IMG/VR virus record: IMGVR_UViG_3300047474_001057
Location: 1-23,838 of that record
Length of the DNA: 23,838 nt
Direction: 5' to 3' (one strand)
Source of the DNA: a virus
Shown here: one piece after another, positions 13,104 through 19,797 of the stretch
How positions within the stretch are numbered: position 1 is the stretch's first letter
Layout: each line of letters opens with the position of its first letter
The notes under the pieces: model-generated
Told to the model about the DNA's origin: nothing
What the model saw: the letters and a program-made list of their open reading frames with translations, nothing else
Database searches by the model: none
Made by a program: the position numbers and the translations under genes

Positions 13104-15352
13104 TATGCTACTACTCCACCTAACTGTTTCATCAATACTTTGTTGTTTCTCTTATTCTTTGAATACTTCTTAAAACTATTTCTAATTTGAGAGGTAGTCA
13201 TATCGCCAGTATCAGTTTCAGAGAATTCTTGATTTTCAGCTTCAAGTTGCTTACCTGGCTTAAGCAAAAAGAACTTATCATAACCTAAAGTATTGTTAAC
13301 AACCGCTACTTTATTCTTTTGATATTGTCTTTGAAAGTCTTTGTAAATTGGCGAACTAGTATCAATCCACTCTTGTCCAGATATCTGCGAAATTTTACCT
13401 TTCCAATCTCTAGAGTCTTGAGCAATAAAGAATCCTAGGGTAGTAACTCCATATCTAGATTTAAGATTATCTAGTAAAGCTTTAGTAGCACCAATTCTTC
13501 TTCCTTGAATTTTGATCTTTTTACCATCAACGATAGCATCAATTTTTCCTTCATAAGAACTAACTGTATCAGCATGGTGATCTCTTAATTTGTGATCTCT
13601 TACAACTTGAAGAGCATTTGAATCTCCATCAGAAAGAACCACTAAGTTCATTTTTTGTACACCATGCTTTTTAACAAATTGCTTAACTAAGTGGTGACTA
13701 GTTACAAGAGCAGCATTAAGTGGAGTACCACCAAAGTCCTCTTCAGGTGCTATGACAGCATCATCACTATACCACTTGTCATAATCATATGAGTATCTAG
13801 CAGCACATGTTATTTTTCTAATGTATAATTGCTGTAATGCTTCTTCGTAATGTGCTTTACTTAGTGAAGAAGATATTAATTGCGGCATTGATATATCATC
13901 AAAATCAATTTCACCATCCTTTGCTTTATACAAAGAAATAGGATCTGATTTCCAAGTTGTTGTAAATGCATACACATCAAAGGGAATATTAACAGATTTA
14001 CAAAAAGTAACTAGGTGAATTAACTGATCAAGAACCTGTGGTAATGTTGAAGCCATTGAACCTGAATAGTCAATTAGCATAATCATACCATGGTTTTTAG
14101 CATCAGCCAAATTTGTAACTCTTTTGAAAATATCATCATGAGTTTTGTATTGATGTAACGAATTAGTATCTAGTACACCAGTTTTTGCTGAAGCAGCTCT
14201 TTGCCACTGAAATGCTGCTTTCTTCATTTCAAATTCTTTAACAGCAACATTAACAGATTTCTTTACGCTTTTTAGATATTTTGGATAATCATTTAAGATA
14301 TCTTTATGGCTTTCAACTACAAAATCTTCTTGTTCAGACCATTTTTTAGCTCTCTTTTCTCTTAGTATTGAGTAGGGAATAGTAGTAGAAGTAATTGTTT
14401 TCTTACCTCTATCTCTAGCAACAATTGTTTGCTGGCCAAATTGATTTGTATCTAAAAGTCTTTCTTCTGAACTTCTGTATAAAACATCAGTAATAGAAAT
14501 ATCAGCATCCTTTTTAGAATCTGGTGTTTTACTAGCTTTTACTGTTCCTTCACCAGAAGTTTCTTCTTCGGTTTTATCAGTACTGGAATCTCCTTCTTGC
14601 TCTTGGGATTCTTTACTGTCGTTCTCTTCAGTTTTCTCTGATGAGTCCTCTTGGTCACTGCTATCTCCTTGTGGTTTTTCGTAATCGTCATGACCTTGCG
14701 GTAAGTCAGAAGTAGATGATTCGACATCTTCTTGGCTTGAGCTCTCAGTCTCATCCGTGGAGCTTGAACTTTCATCTACCTCTGGTTGTTGAATTAGCTC
14801 AGGTGTATTGTCCTGAGTGTATGATAAAATTTCTTTTACAACTTCCAACACTTCTTCAAAAGTTTCAGTGTTCATAGTTTTATTAAAAAGAGTAGCTTCT
14901 TCTGTATTAAAAGGTACATCAATAAGAGTATTGAGTTTAGCTTTTAAGTTAATTTTATCTATAAGCTTAATTTGGTCCCAATCCGGATTTGAAATATCTC
15001 CAAAGAATTCTTCAGTAGATAATTTTTTGTATCCTCTGGACATTGGACCAACAAGACCAGGATAAGCTCTCCTGATCATTTTTTCAATCCTAGCATCTTC
15101 AACAACATTAATGTAAGACCTAGGACAACCTTCTAATTTTTCAGGAGTATCATGCCACCCTTCGTAAGGTGTATATAAAGCATGTCCAACTTCGTGGCCA
15201 ACTAAAAGATCATGAACATCTTTACCCATATCTTTCCATAGAGGTAATCCTAATGTTCTTGATTGAATATCAAACCAAGCAGTATTGTAGTTACCATATT
15301 GAACTTCAATATTCTCCTTAGCTAGTAGTTTGGCGACTGTGGTATTGTGCAT
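13103..15352 (-). CDS. VWA-domain protein with N-terminal metallopeptidase motif (phage CobT-like)
   Basis: A 749-aa three-part protein. Residues 53-57 are HEVGH, a zinc-peptidase HExxH motif, followed by NVVEDARIE (82-90), whose acidic residue could be the third zinc ligand. Residues about 190-275 form an acidic Ser/Glu/Asp-rich linker, likely disordered. The C-terminal half is a von Willebrand A domain with a complete MIDAS: DYSGS (428-432), the Thr of GGTPL (543) and the Asp of LSDGD (575). VWA proteins of this kind are clients or adaptors of MoxR ATPases, and the MoxR gene is the next protein-coding gene downstream. CobT-like naming reflects the VWA domain only; cobalt insertion is not supported. 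AAGGAG precedes the ATG, and the gene has its own early-type promoter e. Confidence 0.85.
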   Translation of the reverse strand: MHNTTVAKLLAKENIEVQYGNYNTAWFDIQSRTLGLPLWKDMGKDVHDLLVGHEVGHALYTPYEGWHDTPEKLEGCPRSYINVVEDARIEKMIRRAYPGLVGPMSRGYKKLSTEEFFGDISNPDWDQIKLIDKINLKAKLNTLIDVPFNTEEATLFNKTMNTETFEEVLEVVKEILSYTQDNTPELIQQPEVDESSSSTDETESSSQEDVESSTSDLPQGHDDYEKPQGDSSDQEDSSEKTEENDSKESQEQEGDSSTDKTEEETSGEGTVKASKTPDSKKDADISITDVLYRSSEERLLDTNQFGQQTIVARDRGKKTITSTTIPYSILREKRAKKWSEQEDFVVESHKDILNDYPKYLKSVKKSVNVAVKEFEMKKAAFQWQRAASAKTGVLDTNSLHQYKTHDDIFKRVTNLADAKNHGMIMLIDYSGSMASTLPQVLDQLIHLVTFCKSVNIPFDVYAFTTTWKSDPISLYKAKDGEIDFDDISMPQLISSSLSKAHYEEALQQLYIRKITCAARYSYDYDKWYSDDAVIAPEEDFGGTPLNAALVTSHHLVKQFVKKHGVQKMNLVVLSDGDSNALQVVRDHKLRDHHADTVSSYEGKIDAIVDGKKIKIQGRRIGATKALLDNLKSRYGVTTLGFFIAQDSRDWKGKISQISGQEWIDTSSPIYKDFQRQYQKNKVAVVNNTLGYDKFFLLKPGKQLEAENQEFSETDTGDMTTSQIRNSFKKYSKNKRNNKVLMKQLGGVVA

Positions 15353-15368
15353 AATTAACTCCTTATTT

Positions 15369-15441
15369 AATTATTTAATATGTATATTCTAACACAGTTT
15401 TGCCGAAATGTAAAGGCTTTTTTTCATTTTTTTTCATTTTT
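15369..15441 (-). repeat. Promoter cassette copy 2 with phased A-tracts
   Basis: Near-duplicate of 12879-12953. Upstream of the -35 the minus strand has runs of seven or eight A separated by TG or GTG at a 10-bp period (15418-15450), a pattern that bends DNA and can act as an UP element. The gap 15442-15461 up to the tRNA-Trp gene continues the T-rich tract and holds nothing else visible. Confidence 0.8.
15386..15414 (-). promoter_or_regulatory. Early-type promoter e (VWA/peptidase gene)
   Basis: Minus strand: -35 TTTACA (15409-15414), 17-bp spacer, -10 TAGAAT (15386-15391) in TGTGTTAGAAT, with phased A-tracts upstream. It begins about 35 bp before the ATG at 15352. Confidence 0.85.
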
Positions 15442-15461
15442 TTTCACTTTTTTCATTATTT

Positions 15462-15535
15462 TGGCTAGCCAGCACAGAATCGAACTGCAATTTTCGGTTT
15501 TGGAGACCGACGTAATACCATTATACCACTGACTA
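15462..15535 (-). tRNA. trnW: tRNA-Trp (anticodon CCA)
   Basis: A 74-nt cloverleaf with encoded 3' CCA. The acceptor stem TAGTCAG pairs with CTGGCTA (one G-T pair) with discriminator G. The anticodon stem TCGGT/ACCGA closes the 7-nt loop CTCCAAA, giving anticodon CCA. The T loop is TTCGATT. The D arm is short and AT-rich. Confidence 0.92.
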
Positions 15536-15541
15536 TTTGTT

Positions 15542-15617
15542 TGGCGCGCCTACAAGGACTCGAACCTTGAACACAAGTTTAGAAGACTCGGATGATATCC
15601 AGTTTCACCATAAGCGC
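15542..15617 (-). tRNA. trnR: tRNA-Arg (anticodon UCU)
   Basis: A 76-nt cloverleaf with encoded CCA. GCGCTTA pairs with TAGGCGC (two G-T pairs), discriminator G. The anticodon stem CGAGT/ACTTG (one G-T pair) closes loop CTTCTAA, giving anticodon TCT for AGA codons, which are common in these AT-rich genes. It is transcribed first, 6 bp before tRNA-Trp, from promoter f. Confidence 0.94.
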
Positions 15618-15637
15618 TTTATTCATTTTAGAAGTAT

Positions 15638-15666
15638 ATTCTATCACAGTTAGATAAGAATGTAAA
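15638..15666 (-). promoter_or_regulatory. Early-type promoter f (tRNA genes)
   Basis: Minus strand: -35 TTTACA (15661-15666), 17-bp spacer, -10 TAGAAT (15638-15643) in TGTGATAGAAT. It is placed just before the tRNA-Arg gene and after the end of gene 46. Confidence 0.85.
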
Positions 15667-15691
15667 ATAACATTTTGTTATATGCTTATAA

Positions 15692-17407
15692 CTATTTGAT
15701 CTTAGAGAAGTTACGATCTTTCCAAAACTCGATTTTAGACCTAAACTTATTTTCTAGTACATCACCTTTATGAGATATAATAAACACATTAGTATCATCA
15801 TCTAAAGTACTTAAAATTTTAGTTAGATTTTCAACACCATCTACATCCAAACTTGAATCAAATGTCTCATCTAAAATAAGCAAGTTTGTAGCGGCTGAGT
15901 TTTTCATCTTAGCAATTTGGCGCCAAGTGAATAGAAGAGATAAATCTATTCTTTGCTTTTCTCCTTCAGAAAAAGAAGCATAGTTAAATGTATCTCTATG
16001 ACGAGACCTAATAGTCTCATTAAAACTTTCATCTAAATGGAATGCCACAAAGAAGTCCAATATTTGTAAGTATTGATTTATGAATCTATTCATGACTGGT
16101 AAATATTGCTTAACTACTTTAGTTTTGATTCCAGTGTCTTTAAGCATTTCACCAATAACTTCGTTATAAGTTCTTTCTTCAACATGAGCTAGTTTACGTT
16201 CAGTTTCACTATCTTTTTGACCTCGTAAAGTATTGAGTTCTTTTTTAGCTCCTTTAATATCTCCTGACTGACCAGATAAAGAATTGATTTCTTTTTGAAT
16301 CTTATCAATTTCTTTTTGTAATAAACTAATTTGATCGTTATTCGAATTAATTTTATTTTGGCGTTCTCTTAGTTTTTCTATACTTTGATTAATAGATTTA
16401 GTTGTAGTATTAAGTACACTTAATTTTCTGTCAAGGTCGGCTTTTTCTTGCTGTATAGATGCTGCGTCTCTTTTAATTGCCTCAATCTTTGTTGTCTTCT
16501 TCGATTCCTCGATTGGTTGGTCGCACGTTGGACATTCATCATTCTCTTCATAAAATTTAGCTTCCTGAACTAGTGATTTAATTTTAGTGTTAAGTTGTTG
16601 ATCATGAGACTTATAACTAGAAATTTGATCTAGTTGCTTCTCATAATTAGTTTGTTCAGACTTTAAAGACGCTGCTAAATTAGTACCCAGCTTTTTAGAC
16701 TCTGAAAATATTTCTTTGATTCTACCCGAATGTTCTTGTACTGAAGCTTCTTTCTTTTCTATTTGGTCTTTATTTATAGCATTCAGATCTTTAATATACT
16801 TTTCTTGCCCTACCATTTTAGTTTTTACAAGGTCTAGGTTATGGTCTATATCAACTAGATTGTTTCTAATAGTGGCATTTCTTTCTTTTAAAATTTGATT
16901 CATCTTAGAAAATACATTAATATCTAATAGATCTTCAATGACTTCTCTACGAGACCAAGCTGGTAATTGCATAAATGGAATAAACGAACTAGAACCAAGC
17001 ACAACAATCTGATGAAAAGATTTATGATTTAACTTAAGTATATTTTGTTCTAGAAATTTTTGATGATCTCTAGCATTTGATGCCTGATTGATTTGTCTAC
17101 CATTCTGCCAAATTTCAAACTTACCTGGTTTAATGGCTCTTAATACTTTAAATTTTTGCCCACCAATTTCAAACTCAACTTCAACTACAGTTTGTTTCTT
17201 ATTAATAGAATTAATTAATTGATCTTTTTTAATATCTCTGTGAGCTTTACCAAATAGACCAAAAGACAAAGCGTCAAGTAAGGTTGATTTACCTGCACCG
17301 TTTTGTCCTACGATTAATGTTGATGGAGTTCTATCTAATTGGATTTCAATAAATTCATTGCCTGTGGATAAAAAATTCTTCCACCGTACGGCTTTAAAAT
17401 GGATCAT
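15692..17407 (-). CDS. 46: Recombination endonuclease subunit, Rad50/SbcC-like (T4 gp46)
   Basis: SMC-type ATPase of the gp46/gp47 complex, which resects DNA ends for recombination-dependent replication and host DNA degradation. The protein is 571 aa (T4 gp46 is 560). Walker A GQNGAGKST is at residues 34-42. Two long coiled-coil arms flank a zinc-hook CPTCDQP at about 291. The ABC signature SFSEGEKQR is at about 476 and Walker B LLILDETFD at about 507, with a His-containing ISHKGD switch after it. The ATG overlaps the gp47 stop as ATGA. A TATAAATA octamer at 16771-16778 inside the gene is probably chance. Confidence 0.96.
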   Translation of the reverse strand: MIHFKAVRWKNFLSTGNEFIEIQLDRTPSTLIVGQNGAGKSTLLDALSFGLFGKAHRDIKKDQLINSINKKQTVVEVEFEIGGQKFKVLRAIKPGKFEIWQNGRQINQASNARDHQKFLEQNILKLNHKSFHQIVVLGSSSFIPFMQLPAWSRREVIEDLLDINVFSKMNQILKERNATIRNNLVDIDHNLDLVKTKMVGQEKYIKDLNAINKDQIEKKEASVQEHSGRIKEIFSESKKLGTNLAASLKSEQTNYEKQLDQISSYKSHDQQLNTKIKSLVQEAKFYEENDECPTCDQPIEESKKTTKIEAIKRDAASIQQEKADLDRKLSVLNTTTKSINQSIEKLRERQNKINSNNDQISLLQKEIDKIQKEINSLSGQSGDIKGAKKELNTLRGQKDSETERKLAHVEERTYNEVIGEMLKDTGIKTKVVKQYLPVMNRFINQYLQILDFFVAFHLDESFNETIRSRHRDTFNYASFSEGEKQRIDLSLLFTWRQIAKMKNSAATNLLILDETFDSSLDVDGVENLTKILSTLDDDTNVFIISHKGDVLENKFRSKIEFWKDRNFSKIK

Positions 17408-18465
17408 ACTACCTCTAAATTTTGAGCTTCAGTATACAGCTCTCTTAATTTCACTTTAATGTGTTCTTTGTCTAGATCAGTGTCGACAGCTTCGACATAG
17501 GAGTCCAACAATTCAGTTGTATCTTCCAAAGAAACCTTTTCATCTTCTACGCTTTCACCAAGAAATTCTTCGAAGTTTTCAGCAATTTTAAGCTCATAAG
17601 TTTCAATTGATTGTAATTTATCAAGAAACCTGTCAAACATATAAAGGTCAGTTTTGTTTAGTACAATGATCTTTACAAATTTTTCTTTAAACTCAAGCAT
17701 ATCTATATTACTATAATCATGTTTTTCGTCGTCATATACAAATTTTTTAAACATAGTTATAGGATTACGAATTGGTGTTATTTCTCTTGTTTCAGTATCT
17801 AATACATGAAAATATTTTGGATCATCGACATCAGCCCAAGTAAATTCCATTTGAGAACCTAGGTAATGGATATTATCTCTACTTGATTTAGTATGAAAAT
17901 GGCCTGATAATACCATATCGAATCTATCAAATATATCAGCATTCATACCATGTGGATTAGGCATCCCTGCCATCATGTCAAATCCTTTTAACTCCAAATG
18001 AGCACCAAGTATATCAGCTTTACAATTAAGTGCAAAATCAGTATATTCTTTATAGTTTGAATTATTAATCCATGGTATAACTGCTACTCCTAAACCGTCA
18101 TAATCCAAGACCGTTGGTTTCATAACAATATTGATATTAGAAGTAAAATAACCTAGCAGTTCTTTGAGGCTACAAAGTTCGTTGGTGTTTTTAAAGTACA
18201 CATCATGATTTCCGGGTATAATATCCATGGTAATCCCTGCATCACGCATAGGCTCAAGAAAATGCTTACGATTAGCATTAAGTGCTTTAAAGTTAACGAA
18301 CTTCCTGTGTTCATAATAGTCTCCTAGGTGCAAGATATTTTTGATGTTATGTATTTTTAGATATGGAAAGAATATTTTTTCATAAAATCTTTCTTGATAT
18401 TTTAGAAATATATCTGACGAATTTCTTACACCGCAATGAGTGTCGTTTAAAATAGCTACTTTCAT
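17404..18465 (-). CDS. 47: Recombination endonuclease subunit, Mre11/SbcD-like (T4 gp47)
   Basis: Metallophosphoesterase nuclease partner of gp46, 353 aa (T4 gp47 is 339). Manganese-binding motifs appear in the expected order: LNDTHCG with Asp8 and His10, HLGDYYEHR with Asp49, PGNHD at about 84-88 and SGHFHTKS near 190. The C-terminal 100 residues are acidic and helical and would form the gp46-binding region. The ATG follows the stop of the 71-aa gene immediately, with no spacer, and its end overlaps gene 46, so the two subunits are probably coupled in translation. Confidence 0.96.
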   Translation of the reverse strand: MKVAILNDTHCGVRNSSDIFLKYQERFYEKIFFPYLKIHNIKNILHLGDYYEHRKFVNFKALNANRKHFLEPMRDAGITMDIIPGNHDVYFKNTNELCSLKELLGYFTSNINIVMKPTVLDYDGLGVAVIPWINNSNYKEYTDFALNCKADILGAHLELKGFDMMAGMPNPHGMNADIFDRFDMVLSGHFHTKSSRDNIHYLGSQMEFTWADVDDPKYFHVLDTETREITPIRNPITMFKKFVYDDEKHDYSNIDMLEFKEKFVKIIVLNKTDLYMFDRFLDKLQSIETYELKIAENFEEFLGESVEDEKVSLEDTTELLDSYVEAVDTDLDKEHIKVKLRELYTEAQNLEVV

Positions 18466-18681
18466 TTAATTATATGCCTCAATACAAAGAGATTCTTTAT
18501 CACTAAAATGATATCCCATTGCTTTCATAAATCCTTCAAGTACTTCAACCATATCATCTCGAGATAAATCTTTCTGCATTACATCAATTGTAATACGAGT
18601 GTTTACCGAAGTTTCATGTTCATATGGATTACATATTAGTTGTATGTACGGTTTATCCGTAGGCTTGTTATATCCCATCAT
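18466..18681 (-). CDS. Small protein between 55 and 47, unknown function
   Basis: A 71-aa protein: an N-terminal basic/polar stretch (MMGYNKPTDKPY), a strand-like NTRITIDVMQ, then a helix (RDDMVEVLEGFMKAMGY) and an acidic end. The size and layout suggest a small alpha/beta fold. Its start overlaps the gp55 stop as ATGA and its stop abuts the gp47 ATG, so it is expressed with the sigma factor and nuclease genes. I do not recognise the family; T4 has several unrelated small genes in this interval. Confidence 0.75.
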   Translation of the reverse strand: MMGYNKPTDKPYIQLICNPYEHETSVNTRITIDVMQKDLSRDDMVEVLEGFMKAMGYHFSDKESLCIEAYN

Positions 18682-19247
18682 ATCATAAATAACTCAAGTT
18701 TTTTTAATTTGGCCTTCTCTTCTTTAGCAAACTCTTTAATCGCTTGATCTTTATCTCTTACATTACCAATTCTTTGTCTTAAAGTGTCTACGTATGCCAT
18801 TGTTTGTTCTGCACCTTCTGAATCCATACCCATTTGTACAAAATCATCGATACCCATTTTTTCAATAAACTTAAACTTAATATCTTGTTGCCTTTTTTCT
18901 TTAGCAATTCTTCTGATAAAAGCAAAATAACAAATTTGAGTAAAGTAAGAGAATGCGTTTGGTTTACCTGTTCTAGTAGCAGTTTCAATTTTATAATTAT
19001 TGATTGCTCTTAAACAATTTTCTACAGCATCCATAACCATTTCTTCCCTATAAGTATACCTTACAAAATTTGGCCTTCGGCTCAAACCTTCGGATATCTT
19101 AAGAAAACACTCAGCAATATAATTTGTTACAGTTGGAACAGGTTTTTCTTCTGATTTAGCTTCGTTACATTTAGTAACATACTCTACTACAGCCAAAGAA
19201 AAATCTTTGTTATTAATATAGTGAGGTTTTTTGGTCTTTTCTGTCAT
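18678..19247 (-). CDS. 55: Late transcription sigma factor (T4 gp55-like)
   Basis: Sigma-like factor that directs host RNA polymerase to TATAAATA late promoters, 189 aa (T4 gp55 is 185). It matches T4 gp55 in HYINNKDFSLAVVEYV at the start, ISEGLSRRPNFVRYTYREEMVMDAVENCLRAINNY (the core-binding sigma-2-like region) and NAFSYFTQICYFAFIRRIAKEKRQQ. The ATG at 19245-19247 has GGAG 7 nt upstream and matches the T4 N-terminus; the frame is open to 19286 but that part crosses the promoter region. Early-type promoter g lies just upstream. Late octamers in this window are its expected targets. Confidence 0.93.
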   Translation of the reverse strand: MTEKTKKPHYINNKDFSLAVVEYVTKCNEAKSEEKPVPTVTNYIAECFLKISEGLSRRPNFVRYTYREEMVMDAVENCLRAINNYKIETATRTGKPNAFSYFTQICYFAFIRRIAKEKRQQDIKFKFIEKMGIDDFVQMGMDSEGAEQTMAYVDTLRQRIGNVRDKDQAIKEFAKEEKAKLKKLELFMI

Positions 19248-19268
19248 GATTATTCTCCATAATGTTCT

Positions 19269-19297
19269 ATTATAACACAGTTTCACATAAAAGTAAA
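19269..19297 (-). promoter_or_regulatory. Early-type promoter g (55-47-46 operon)
   Basis: Minus strand: -35 TTTACT (19292-19297), 17-bp spacer, -10 TATAAT (19269-19274) in TGTGTTATAAT. A plus-strand promoter of the same class begins 34 bp away, back to back with this one. Confidence 0.87.
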
Positions 19298-19330
19298 CGG
19301 TTTTTTTATTGAAAATAAATGAAAAAGTCC

Positions 19331-19359
19331 TTTACATTTCTCAAAATCTGTGATATAAT
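19331..19359 (+). promoter_or_regulatory. Orphan plus-strand early-type promoter
   Basis: Plus strand: -35 TTTACA (19331-19336), 17-bp spacer, -10 TATAAT (19354-19359) in TGTGATATAAT, with an A-rich stretch upstream. It matches the minus-strand family as well as any member, but no gene lies downstream on this strand. A transcript starting near 19366 would carry AACC-GGGGA-GGTT, a purine-rich GGGGAGG stretch and a 10-codon frame at 19398, then run antisense to the Sm-like gene and uvsW. Confidence 0.7.
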
Positions 19360-19394
19360 AATATAGTCAACCGGGGAGGTTAGAGGTATACTAA

Positions 19395-19796
19395 TTAATG
19401 TATAGTTTCAATTTCTTTATATTCTTCTGATGCTAGTTCAGCATCCATTTCTTCAGCAAGTTCATTCATTAATTCATCCGCTGATCTTAGTTTAGTTTTA
19501 GGCCGAGGTCTCATTCCATCCTTAGCCAGTTTAATATATTCTTCTTTAATATCTTCATCTATTTCTACATGATATATGATCTTACCTTGATGTAGCTTAA
19601 ACAATTTTTGAGAAGAGAACGCGAACCATGGTACAAAGTAAAAACCGCCGATCATTCCATAATTAATCTTAAACGGTCTTTCTATAATATAAGAACCAGA
19701 CTCTGTCTTCTCGCTCACAAGAGCGATAATCTCTTCCCCATTAAGTAGCTTAAATTGTCTTATGTTTAAAGAATTCATATTTTTATTTATATCCAT
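19395..19796 (-). CDS. Sm-like fold small protein 2 (unknown function)
   Basis: Second member of the family seen at 4052-4348. RQFKLLNGEEIIALVSEKTESGSYII matches the TSGEEIIG strand-turn-strand of the first, and YFVPWFAF matches its PWMPY. A helical, acidic C-terminal tail (ELMNELAEEMDAELASEE) is extra. Two starts are possible: ATG at 19796, one base after the uvsW stop, or ATG at 19776-19778, which fits the family better. The second coincides with the predicted +1 of a late octamer at 19784-19791, which lies in the first codons of the longer form. No ribosome binding site is clear for either. RNA binding would suit the fold but is not shown. Confidence 0.72.
   Translation of the reverse strand: MDINKNMNSLNIRQFKLLNGEEIIALVSEKTESGSYIIERPFKINYGMIGGFYFVPWFAFSSQKLFKLHQGKIIYHVEIDEDIKEEYIKLAKDGMRPRPKTKLRSADELMNELAEEMDAELASEEYKEIETIH
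19784..19791 (-). promoter_or_regulatory. Late-type octamer TATAAATA at the start of Sm-like gene 2
   Basis: Exact octamer on the minus strand. With T4 spacing the start site is 19778, the A of an in-frame ATG. It also forms part of the first codons of the longer gene model, so it could be coincidental. Confidence 0.4.
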
Positions 19797-19797
19797 A

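Noticed and set aside
11698-15352. Cobalamin biosynthesis (cobaltochelatase CobS/CobT)
   Set aside because: CobN and other cobalamin genes are absent, and the VWA protein carries a peptidase-like head; the shared domains explain the naming.
16771-16778. TATAAATA octamer on the minus strand inside gene 46
   Set aside because: Deep inside a coiled-coil coding region with no gene start nearby; expected by chance.
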